This document shows, in pieces, positions 8,589-15,612 of a DNA stretch of 37,460 nt. Source of the stretch: Chloroflexota bacterium (GTDB lineage: Bacteria; Chloroflexota; Anaerolineae; Anaerolineales; Anaerolineaceae); NCBI GenBank assembly GCA_012729755.1, contig JAAYCN010000112.1:1-37460 (forward strand), given 5' to 3'. The notes beneath the pieces are model-generated. The model worked only from the letters and a program-made list of their open reading frames with translations, had not been told where the DNA came from and ran no database searches. Each line of letters opens with the position of its first letter. The first letter of the stretch is position 1. The translations under genes were made by a program, and so were the position numbers.

Positions 8589-9392
8589 CTATTGCAGTTC
8601 AAGACTTTCCGCGTTGTACCAATGGAAACCGTTTTCCGCGCAATATGCATTGATCTTGCTTGAAAGATACTTATCCGCGCCATATTCGAGCAAATATACG
8701 GGCAAACCGTAATCGTTTACTTTCGAAAGATACTCTTTAAAATAGCCTGTAACTTCTTCACTCTGCGCTTTATAGCTATGATTCTCAAAGTCTATGGCGG
8801 TAAACACCGTTTCCTGATTTATCCCGTCGAATAGTGACAGGGCTATATCCTTTTCTATGCACTTTGAAACAAAGGTATCGCCACCGTTGATAACTTGTTT
8901 CAGATTGTATTTTTTCAATCCACCCAAAATCTTGCAAAGTCCCCGGAAAATATCTTCTGTCGGATAATTGTAATAGACATCGGCATTGTCCAGAAAGAAT
9001 CCATCGAACCCCATATCCGCGTACTGTTTGCCTAATTCATCGATGATAAAGCTTTGCCACTCAGGAGAAGCCACATCGATCCACCCCTCATCCGGCCAAT
9101 CCTCGTAAACACTAAGGACAAGTCCTTGAAATCGATTGTAATAGGGGCGGTACTTTTCAATAGAACCTATATTCAGATAGCCATACACCGTTTTCCCGGC
9201 AGAATGTAATGCTTTGATCTGCTCTGTAGAAAATTCCGACGGCTCGATTACAACGAGCCTGTATTGGCTCAGCTTGTCGATTTCATTTCCATTAATACCG
9301 AGAAAAACGCCATACTCCTGTGGCTGTCGTGTTGTACATCCGATTAGGAACGGCAAAATGCAAAAACTGATAAAGAATAGTAGCTTTTTCAT
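8589..9392 (-). CDS. GH114-like (endo-alpha-1,4-polygalactosaminidase family) lipoprotein
   Basis: A predicted lipoprotein of 267 residues from MKKLLFF. A hydrophobic signal ends in lipobox LIGC at about residue 19, so the mature protein should be membrane-anchored outside the cytoplasm. The TIM-barrel body shows the family pattern: VYGYLNIGSIEKYRPYY, GWIDVASPEWQSFI and MGFDGFFLDNADVY, with an acidic catalytic site. Relatives cleave galactosaminogalactan-type or related amino-sugar polymers; the true substrate is unknown. The longer reading frame starts at 9440, but the signal peptide favours 9392. No clear ribosome site is seen for either start. The gene is visibly more A+T-rich than its neighbours and lies next to a tRNA, which hints at acquisition. 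Confidence 0.85.
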   Translation of the reverse strand: MKKLLFFISFCILPFLIGCTTRQPQEYGVFLGINGNEIDKLSQYRLVVIEPSEFSTEQIKALHSAGKTVYGYLNIGSIEKYRPYYNRFQGLVLSVYEDWPDEGWIDVASPEWQSFIIDELGKQYADMGFDGFFLDNADVYYNYPTEDIFRGLCKILGGLKKYNLKQVINGGDTFVSKCIEKDIALSLFDGINQETVFTAIDFENHSYKAQSEEVTGYFKEYLSKVNDYGLPVYLLEYGADKYLSSKINAYCAENGFHWYNAESLELQ

Positions 9393-9485
9393 ATTGGTGT
9401 TTAAGCAAGGATTTACCTGTTTTGACTGCCTGCTGATCATTGATTAATTGAAAATCTTAAAAGTGCGTATCACTACTTATGCCAG

Positions 9486-9526
9486 AAAAAGGTCAGTTTC
9501 CGCCTGTCTTTTTTGTCTTAACTGAC
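9486..9526 (-). terminator. Possible terminator after the methyltransferase gene
   Basis: On the minus strand GTCAGTT (9526-9520) can pair with AACTGAC (9498-9492), followed by CTTTTTCT. The stem begins inside the final codons and the loop is long, so confidence is low. Confidence 0.35.
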
Positions 9527-10261
9527 AATTCCATAGGCGTAAAAAGTCGGGATGAAGACGGTCGCTTCACCGGAAAGCCAGGATTCTTTTGCTTTTTCTC
9601 TGAGCGATAAAATCTCGTCCACCGGGACGAAACCGCCCAAATCCCAGGCGATCACGTCCCATTCCGCGTCAAACTCCGCTTCCTCCGGGTTACGCCATTC
9701 GCCTCCCAAGAGGCCTAATTTCACATCTTCCAGCCCGCTTTGGCGGAAGAGAAGACCTAATTTGCGGCCCATCATGATGTCGACACCCTGAAACTCTAAA
9801 GACCTGTTTTGATAGTTGCCGATGTAGCTGAAAATATGTGGGTAATCGACACGTGAAGCATAATCGGGCTCGGCAAACGCGATCACCGCCCCGCCGCGAT
9901 GGGTGACCCTCACCATTTCTTTGAGAATCGATAATGGATCATCCAACCAGAGCAAAAGGTAATGACAAACCACGAAATCGAACACACCACCGCATACTGG
10001 CAGGTGGCGGCCATCCGCACAGATACTTGAAAGATCCGGCAGGTTTTTTTTAGCAAACAGCGAGCGGCTCAATTCAATATCTACTGCGCATGGCCACGCG
10101 TGAAGCGCCTGAAAATCGGACATGAGCGCCCCAGTACCACTGCCGACCTCGAGAATGCGGTTGCCGGGCTGAACACCGAGCTTATTGAGCAGGAAGCTGC
10201 GGAGGTTGCGCGTCCATCCCGCTTGAAACTGATAACGCCGGTGCCAATCAGTCAGCTTCAT
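9518..10261 (-). CDS. Class I SAM-dependent methyltransferase
   Basis: A 247-residue soluble methyltransferase. The SAM-binding glycine motif ILEVGSGTGAL is at about residues 38-48. An acidic VDIEL and DFVVCHYLLLWLDDP (Methyltransf_11-like motif II region) follow. The middle segment MVRVTHRGGAVIAFAEPDY is typical of small-molecule or peptide methyltransferases of this fold. The start codon overlaps the stop of the preceding radical-SAM-like gene (ATGA at 10258-10261), so the two are translationally coupled. It is the last gene of the five-gene run. The substrate is unknown; context suggests the product or co-substrate of the radical SAM pair. Confidence 0.9.
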   Translation of the reverse strand: MKLTDWHRRYQFQAGWTRNLRSFLLNKLGVQPGNRILEVGSGTGALMSDFQALHAWPCAVDIELSRSLFAKKNLPDLSSICADGRHLPVCGGVFDFVVCHYLLLWLDDPLSILKEMVRVTHRGGAVIAFAEPDYASRVDYPHIFSYIGNYQNRSLEFQGVDIMMGRKLGLLFRQSGLEDVKLGLLGGEWRNPEEAEFDAEWDVIAWDLGGFVPVDEILSLREKAKESWLSGEATVFIPTFYAYGIVS

Positions 10262-11367
10262 TCATCCATCTTTCTTTTTGACCAGATATCCTCAAAACTA
10301 TCCGATAGCCAGTTGCCCATCTTTTCCTGCCAGGTGTTGTCCGCATACACCTCACCTTTTGGTGAGACGCTCAATTCGGTGTAGCTTTCTTTTCCAGTTA
10401 TTGCCATATCAACCATTGTCGGGTGATGGTATTCCACAGGTATGGGAAGATCATTGATGAGGCGCAGCTCATAAGAGGAGATATCTTCGGTCAGTTGCAG
10501 AGCGAATTTATCCGCGATTGTCGCTGGGGAGATGACTGAAAACGCGTTAGCGCCAAGCTTGGACAGGGAATCGAGAATTGGTCCATAATCTACGCCCTCA
10601 CGAACAACCAGCCCCACACAGGTAAACAAGTCAAGAGGTAAGATTTGCTGAAGAGCGGTTTGGATAAGCGGATCGGAGGGTTCATAGATCGCGTAGAGAT
10701 GATCCAAGCCGGACTCGATCATGCGAGCTACATATGCAGAATCGGATAATTTTTGACCACGGCTTACCAAACCGCTAACCAATCCGAATTCTTCTGTATA
10801 AGCTAATAAATCGGTCAGATATTCAACCTCGGTTGGTTCACTGCCACAGAAAAGAATGTGTGGTATCCCCGCTTCGTAAGCTTTTTTGATGATGTTTTTC
10901 CAGTCGTCCAATTTGAGGTTTACCTTTAATCCAAGCGATCCGCCGTTAAGGTAGCAATCAAGACGATAGGGCGCGGAGAGGTTGTCGACATCGTTATGTG
11001 CTTCAAATATGCCCTGGTGTTCTGGGTCGAGATCGATTGTGGTAACCAGTTCTTCCAATTGATGATGGAGCAGTGTAACGTCAGTTAAGCAAGTTTGGGG
11101 ATCAACCTTAAAATGTGAAGCGACAAGCCTGGCGTTCTCCTGATCAGACTTTCCGTTGATCAGGTTATAGACCATTTCAGTGGCTGTCTGGTTGAGATGC
11201 AGGATAGTTGATGCGTTCACGATCAACACGCCTTCTCCATCGGGTTCAACCCGAAGATGCAGGCGATATTGAGGTGTTTTGTTTTCAGGCGTGTGATAAG
11301 TGTAAAATCCTTGGGGAATAGGCTTTGGATTTTCAAATATTGCGCGTAGCTTCTCGATTATATTCAT
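10258..11367 (-). CDS. PqqD-like/radical SAM-like pseudoenzyme (lacks cluster cysteines)
   Basis: A 369-residue paralogue of the radical SAM protein encoded immediately upstream. The two align over their length. N-terminal PqqD-like blocks correspond (HLRVEPDGEGVLIVNASTI here, HLRVDQDQSGVMILDASQV there), as do LSAPYRLD/LSAPYRMD, GIPHILFCGSEPT/RIPHVVFTGGEPT, ESGLDHLYAIYEPSDP and the C-terminal LSDSFEDIW. The CxxxCxxC segment is absent: the aligned region reads YLNGGSLGLKVNL. All SPASM cysteines are also missing. It should therefore not bind Fe-S clusters or cleave SAM. The ATG at 11367 has a GGGAG ribosome site; an earlier ATG at 11379 overlaps the previous stop (TAATG). Role inferred: a partner or peptide-binding scaffold for the active enzyme. 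Confidence 0.88.
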   Translation of the reverse strand: MNIIEKLRAIFENPKPIPQGFYTYHTPENKTPQYRLHLRVEPDGEGVLIVNASTILHLNQTATEMVYNLINGKSDQENARLVASHFKVDPQTCLTDVTLLHHQLEELVTTIDLDPEHQGIFEAHNDVDNLSAPYRLDCYLNGGSLGLKVNLKLDDWKNIIKKAYEAGIPHILFCGSEPTEVEYLTDLLAYTEEFGLVSGLVSRGQKLSDSAYVARMIESGLDHLYAIYEPSDPLIQTALQQILPLDLFTCVGLVVREGVDYGPILDSLSKLGANAFSVISPATIADKFALQLTEDISSYELRLINDLPIPVEYHHPTMVDMAITGKESYTELSVSPKGEVYADNTWQEKMGNWLSDSFEDIWSKRKMDE

Positions 11368-11378
11368 AATTGCTCCCA

Positions 11379-12731
11379 TTAGCTAAATACTTCAATGATC
11401 GGTTCAACTGTCTGATGCTCTCTGGCAAGTGGACAACCACCGCCGCATTCCAACAGAAAATCGCAACGTCTGCATCCGTCTGGAATATTCTGTCGATGCC
11501 TCAGGGATTCAGCCAGAGGATGCTGCCAGATGCTTTCCCACGAGTTCGAGAGAATGTTGCCGAGGCTCTCATAATAAGATTGGCAGGGCAGCACGTCGCC
11601 ATTTGGCTCGAGGCACATGTTGTAATATGCCGCGGTGCAGCCTTTGACGCCAAGCGACAAAAGCAGGGGGTTAAAGTGGCAATACTGGGTTGGGGTGTAC
11701 CAGATCAGCTGCTGGCCACTGTTTTGGGTAAACTTAGTCGCTTTTTCCAGAAGCGGGGGCAAATCGTTTTCTTTCAAGCCGGTCTGGACTGTTGCCCCGT
11801 GTCCTGAATAAATTAGAGCGTTGATGCCGATGGTGGGGACGTGCTCGTCTGCCAGGAAGGTAAGAATTTCATCCAACCTGCCTGCATTACTGCTCAGTAA
11901 AGTCGTGTTAGTCATCAAATAAAGTCTGGAATTGACAGCATTTCTCAAGCCCTCACGGGTTTCTTCCCATGCGCCTCGCGCCAGCACCATCTGATCATGC
12001 ACATCCGGGTCATTGGACTCAACAGTGATCTGCACATGATCAAGACCCGCTTCGACCAAACGGTCGACAAACAATTTATCAGCCAACCGCCTGCCATTGG
12101 TGTTCAAGCCGGTCACCATGCCTTTTGTTTGCGCGTAGCTGACGAGGTCAATCAGGTCATCTCTCAACGTTGGTTCTCCGCCAGTGAAAACAACGTGTGG
12201 AATGCGTAATTCCCAGAGGTGGTCGATAATCTCAAACCATTTTTGAGCAGGCAGTTCCGGAAAATGGCGCTCTCTGGCATTGTAGCAATGGGCGCAATTG
12301 TTATTGCAGCGGTATGTGATTGCCAGATCCATCCGGTACGGAGCACTGAGAGTTGAAGAGAAGGGCATCGCAGACACCAAATCAAGGTCACATACCGGAC
12401 AAAGCGCCTGTTCTTTGTCAATTAATGCGCTGGTTTGAGCTGAAATTCGCTCAAAGTCCATTTCTGCCTGTTGTCTGTCGATGCGATAATGTTTCAGAAT
12501 GGCTTTAACCGCTTGCGTGCGTTCGATCTTATTCAAGACCAGCCAGGCAATGAAGGTCGCGGTGGGGTTTAGATGAACTACCTGTGAGGCATCTAAAATC
12601 ATCACACCGCTCTGATCCTGGTCAACTCGCAGGTGCACCCTTGATTTTGAATGCTCGGATTCTTGATCAAAGGTATATAAGCCTGTCTCAGGCAAATCTG
12701 GCAATGCTCGTTGAAAAAGCTTGAGTCGCAT
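11379..12731 (-). CDS. Radical SAM/SPASM peptide-maturase-like enzyme with PqqD-like N-terminus
   Basis: A 450-residue enzyme with three parts. Residues about 15-105 resemble a PqqD-like RiPP-recognition domain. A CPVC pair lies at 111-114. The radical SAM core begins near 130, with C142, C146 and C149 (CNNNCAHC) for the SAM-binding [4Fe-4S] cluster and TGGEP at 183-187. A SPASM domain has C365, C373, C383, C420, C423, C429 and C433 for auxiliary clusters. This layout resembles PqqE-like enzymes that modify ribosomally made peptides. Its ATG lies only 12 bp after the stop of the gene encoding the Cys-Ala-tailed protein, and its stop overlaps the next gene. I infer that it modifies that tail; sequence alone cannot prove this. 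Confidence 0.92.
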   Translation of the reverse strand: MRLKLFQRALPDLPETGLYTFDQESEHSKSRVHLRVDQDQSGVMILDASQVVHLNPTATFIAWLVLNKIERTQAVKAILKHYRIDRQQAEMDFERISAQTSALIDKEQALCPVCDLDLVSAMPFSSTLSAPYRMDLAITYRCNNNCAHCYNARERHFPELPAQKWFEIIDHLWELRIPHVVFTGGEPTLRDDLIDLVSYAQTKGMVTGLNTNGRRLADKLFVDRLVEAGLDHVQITVESNDPDVHDQMVLARGAWEETREGLRNAVNSRLYLMTNTTLLSSNAGRLDEILTFLADEHVPTIGINALIYSGHGATVQTGLKENDLPPLLEKATKFTQNSGQQLIWYTPTQYCHFNPLLLSLGVKGCTAAYYNMCLEPNGDVLPCQSYYESLGNILSNSWESIWQHPLAESLRHRQNIPDGCRRCDFLLECGGGCPLAREHQTVEPIIEVFS

Positions 12732-12743
12732 GCGTAAATAAAG

Positions 12744-14471
12744 CTAACGGCCACCGCCGGCACAGGCACAGGCACAGCCCGCGCATGCACAGGCACATGC
12801 GCAAGAAGAGCCTCCTCCGCCTCCTCCCCTGAAACCACCACCTGAACGAGGTTGAGCCGGGATTGGGTTGGTACGGGAAGTAACAGAGCCAGTGAAGACG
12901 CCCACATTCCCAATCAGGCTGGCGGTCATGGCTGAAGCGTTATTGACCATTGAGGCAGCAAAATCAGCACCTGGGATACTCAACGGGCGTGAGGTAGTCG
13001 TTGAAGGACTGCTGGAGGGCTTTGGTGAGCTCAGGACTCCGCCACCACTGCGATATACCGGATCGTAACGCCCCCACCATCTCGGCAAGATCACAGGACC
13101 GCCACTGAAGGTACGCTCGGTGCGGGGGCCGTATTCTTTGTCGAGCATTGTCCATTCGAGCGCTTTCTCATATGTTGCCATCTTGACCTCGGGCGTTGCC
13201 GAACCCTCGACAGATGACCACGCTCGAGCGACGATATCCTTGTAATAGGCGACCGTCTCAGGAACTGAAAAACCTTTCATTTTATCTGTGACAACCTTAA
13301 CCAGGTCAATAATGGTTGATCGAAGAGCGCGTCGACGGGCTTCTTTGTCTTTGGATTTGAAGGCTAAAATAAAGCTTTTCTCATATTCATGGAGGTCTGC
13401 CGGCATTGGATCCTTCACCAGGATTTCAAGCGGCTCTTTTTGAGCAACCATAACGGCATCTTTCTTGATTACACCAAACAGAATCATGGTCAAGATGCGG
13501 TCAATAGGTTGTTCCATCAGAATGCCGGCTTCAACAGCTGTGAGACCGCGTTTGATGCCGTGCCCTTCGATTGAAATCTTTGGGGGAAGATATTCCATTT
13601 TACGCTTCTCATGATCTTTAGCGTTTTTAGCGTTTTTGATGACGGCAGCAATGAATATTGCCAGCGGAATCAGTCCAAAAAGGCAGGGTGTGCAGCTTAA
13701 TATTTCGGACCAGAAACTCGAACTCGAGCCTTGATTGTTGCCGCTGTTAAATGTCACTCCGATCGCGTTGCTCGGTACAGTGCTGGCTGGAAAGGCAGCC
13801 CCAAACAGGTAAGATGTGTGAGTGTCGGCTTCATCGCTGTACCATGAGTAGTAAACCCGCCCATCGGTTGTTGTGGAAGCCTCTACCTCCTGGGTCTGGG
13901 GAAATTTTCCAGGTTTGTAGTAAACACCCTGATCTGTTCCCACACCAGGTGGGAGAATGATGGTCATCCGATATTGCGTGTTATTGGATCGATCGAAGGA
14001 CGAGTCGAAATAGGAGGGAGTGAACTGGAAATTAGCGAAATTCTCTTTATCTTCGCCATCGTAAGGGGTGAGAAATTTCGTGATGCCGTAGACGTTGGCT
14101 GTCACGACTCCTGTTGCGCCAGAAGGAATAGCGTTGTTTTTTAAACCGAGTTCAACGCCATGGACGTATTCTGAGTTTTGAATATGTGTGATCGGAATTT
14201 CGTTTATCTGAGCGGAAATATTCTTGACCTGATATTCCGCGTAAGGCAAACCCAGGTCCACGAAATCAATCGGTTTCCCACTCGGCGAGTTTTTAAAATC
14301 CATGAGGTACTTGAGAGTTAGCGTTCCGTCTGACTCGATGTAAGCCTCAACCTCATAGCGAGTAACTTTGAATTCGTAGTTCTGGGCTGAAACGTTTGTG
14401 ATCGGCAGAATAAAAATCAGAAGACAAATCAAAAACGTTGTTATTATGAGGAAACGAGATTTTTTTACCAT
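12744..14471 (-). CDS. DUF2207-type membrane protein with glycine-rich Cys-Ala tail
   Basis: A 575-residue protein starting MVKKSRFLI. A signal peptide (about 1-29, ending NVSAQ) precedes an extracytoplasmic DUF2207-like domain of about 225 residues. One transmembrane helix lies at about 256-278 (CLFGLIPLAIFIAAVI), then a cytoplasmic region of about 270 residues, and a Ser/Pro/Gly-rich stretch. The end is extraordinary: GGGFRGGGGGGSS followed by alternating Cys-Ala (seven Cys) and GGGR. Many DUF2207 proteins end in glycine runs; the regular Cys-Ala pattern and the adjacent radical SAM gene are what stand out. The ATG at 14471 overlaps the upstream stop, favouring it over a frame extending to 14585. 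Function unknown. Confidence 0.88.
   Translation of the reverse strand: MVKKSRFLIITTFLICLLIFILPITNVSAQNYEFKVTRYEVEAYIESDGTLTLKYLMDFKNSPSGKPIDFVDLGLPYAEYQVKNISAQINEIPITHIQNSEYVHGVELGLKNNAIPSGATGVVTANVYGITKFLTPYDGEDKENFANFQFTPSYFDSSFDRSNNTQYRMTIILPPGVGTDQGVYYKPGKFPQTQEVEASTTTDGRVYYSWYSDEADTHTSYLFGAAFPASTVPSNAIGVTFNSGNNQGSSSSFWSEILSCTPCLFGLIPLAIFIAAVIKNAKNAKDHEKRKMEYLPPKISIEGHGIKRGLTAVEAGILMEQPIDRILTMILFGVIKKDAVMVAQKEPLEILVKDPMPADLHEYEKSFILAFKSKDKEARRRALRSTIIDLVKVVTDKMKGFSVPETVAYYKDIVARAWSSVEGSATPEVKMATYEKALEWTMLDKEYGPRTERTFSGGPVILPRWWGRYDPVYRSGGGVLSSPKPSSSPSTTTSRPLSIPGADFAASMVNNASAMTASLIGNVGVFTGSVTSRTNPIPAQPRSGGGFRGGGGGGSSCACACACAGCACACAGGGR
12747..12809 (-). repeat. Short repeat encoding the Cys-Ala tail
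   Basis: The last 63 coding bases of the DUF2207-type gene. On the plus strand they show reiterated GGCACA/GCACAG hexamers (clearest at 12759-12777). They encode CACACACAG then CACACAG and GGGR. Perfect and near-perfect hexamers mean slippage could change the number of Cys-Ala units between strains. Confidence 0.8.
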
Positions 14472-14833
14472 TTTGGCTCTTCGGTGATTTCGTAAGTTGT
14501 GCCGCAGCTGTGGCATTTGACCATAGCTGCGCCATTGGCGAGTGTGATATCGCTGGCGTCCAGCGGGGCTCCGCAGGAAGCACATTTCATTGAGTCTAAT
14601 TTGATATTTCCGGGCAGGTCGAGTTTGACAGTGACATTTTGAGCTGTCTTTGTGGCAGATGTCGTAAGACGTGCGCCGGCATAAATCAATACCAACCCTG
14701 CTCCGAGCCCAATCAACCCGGCTATTCGCCAGGCTGAGTCGCCGGTCGCGCCAAAGCTTCCTAAAATCAAAAGCAAAGAGAACATAAGCAGAATTCCTGC
14801 TAAAACATAAGCAATAATTCCGGCTGTTTTCAT
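14465..14833 (-). CDS. Small two-helix membrane protein with C-terminal zinc ribbon
   Basis: A 122-residue protein, first gene of the cluster. Two hydrophobic helices (about residues 6-28 and 36-54) are followed by a short linker and a zinc ribbon with CASC (about 84-87) and CHSC (about 106-109). AGGAGG (14840-14845) lies six bases upstream of the ATG, and a TATAAT-like element is at 14868-14873. The TAA stop overlaps the start of the DUF2207-type gene, so the two are coupled. Function is not known. With a membrane anchor and a zinc site it could be an accessory of the DUF2207 protein. Confidence 0.85.
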   Translation of the reverse strand: MKTAGIIAYVLAGILLMFSLLLILGSFGATGDSAWRIAGLIGLGAGLVLIYAGARLTTSATKTAQNVTVKLDLPGNIKLDSMKCASCGAPLDASDITLANGAAMVKCHSCGTTYEITEEPKW

Positions 14834-14867
14834 GTTATTCCTCCTGGTTGGTTGTTTTATAAATCAC

Positions 14868-14873
14868 ATTATA
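14868..14873 (-). promoter_or_regulatory. Putative -10 element of the Cys-Ala tail/radical SAM run
   Basis: Minus-strand TATAAT at 14873-14868, about 35 bp upstream of the first ATG of the run. No good -35 hexamer is seen at 16-18 bp, so an activator or another sigma factor may be needed. Confidence 0.45.
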
Positions 14874-14905
14874 ATCAGATTTTTAATGTAAAACCTATAT
14901 ACAAT

Positions 14906-14953
14906 ATTCATTCAAAAATGATATCATCATTCGAAGAATCACACAGAATGAAT
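14906..14953. promoter_or_regulatory. Nested inverted repeats between rex and the radical SAM run
   Basis: Three palindromic blocks in 48 bp. ATTCATTC (14906-14913) is mirrored by GAATGAAT (14946-14953). Between them are the perfect palindrome ATGATATCAT (14918-14927) and ATTCGAAGAAT (14929-14939). They sit in the 146-bp divergent region, so they could be operators for either side. They do not match the usual Rex operator (TTGTGAA-N4-TTCACAA). Confidence 0.45.
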
Positions 14954-14979
14954 GACGGAACAAATTTTTAAGGTGCTTT

Positions 14980-15603
14980 ATGATGGAAAATTCACAAATC
15001 CCTGACATTGCTGTCTCAAGACTGCCGGTTTATCTGCAAACACTAAATCTGTTGCTTAGGGAAGGGACAGAGGTGGTCTCTTCACAGAAACTGGCTGACC
15101 TGTTGGGAACAACGGCGACACAAATCCGCAAAGATTTATCATTCTTTGGCGGTTTTGGAAAGCAGGGCTCTGGGTACAACGTGATTCGATTACACGAAGC
15201 GCTTAAAGACATTTTGCACTTGAACAAAATCTGGAAAGTTGCCTTATTTGGCATGGGTCATTTGGGCCAGGCTTTGTTGCGATATCAGGGTTTAGCGAGG
15301 AGAGGGTTCGAAATCGTATTGGCTTTTGATGTGAATGAAGCGGTCATCGGCAAGAAAATCAACGGCATGACGGTTCTTAATGAGGCTCACCTTGAACAGG
15401 AATTAAAGAAGCAAAATGTTCAGATTGCCATCCTGACCGTTCCGGCGAAGGATGCCCAAAGGTTGGCTGACCGGCTGGTTTTGTCGGGCATCAAAGCTAT
15501 TTTGAGCTATGCGCCGATCACCATCAAAGCGCCTGATAATGTTCAGATTTCATATGTTGAACCCGTTCTGCAGCTGCAGAAGATGACTTTTTATTTGGAA
15601 TAA
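14980..15603 (+). CDS. rex: Redox-sensing transcriptional repressor Rex
   Basis: A 207-residue Rex. The N-terminal winged helix (about residues 1-80) has the signature LADLLGTTATQIRKDLSFFGGFGKQGSGYNV. A Rossmann domain beginning VALFGMGHLGQAL binds NADH/NAD+, and a short C-terminal swap helix (LQLQKMTFYL) completes the dimer. Rex represses fermentation and respiration genes until the NADH/NAD+ ratio rises. The start is ATG 14980 or the adjacent ATG 14983; AAGG at 14970-14973 fits both. It diverges from the radical SAM run and converges with the MreB-like gene with only 9 bp between stops. Confidence 0.96.
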   Translation: MMENSQIPDIAVSRLPVYLQTLNLLLREGTEVVSSQKLADLLGTTATQIRKDLSFFGGFGKQGSGYNVIRLHEALKDILHLNKIWKVALFGMGHLGQALLRYQGLARRGFEIVLAFDVNEAVIGKKINGMTVLNEAHLEQELKKQNVQIAILTVPAKDAQRLADRLVLSGIKAILSYAPITIKAPDNVQISYVEPVLQLQKMTFYLE

Positions 15604-15612
15604 ACTGTCAAG

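Noticed and set aside
10258-11379. Radical-SAM-like paralogue as a pseudogene
   Set aside because: The frame is intact with a ribosome site and coupled ends; only cluster residues are lost, which fits a pseudoenzyme better than decay.
11370-11807. Plus-strand 145-codon frame opposite the radical SAM gene
   Set aside because: No family features and fully antisense to a gene with complete catalytic motifs; a shadow frame.
14834-14979. A Rex operator upstream of rex
   Set aside because: No TTGTGAA-N4-TTCACAA-like site; the palindromes present have a different sequence.
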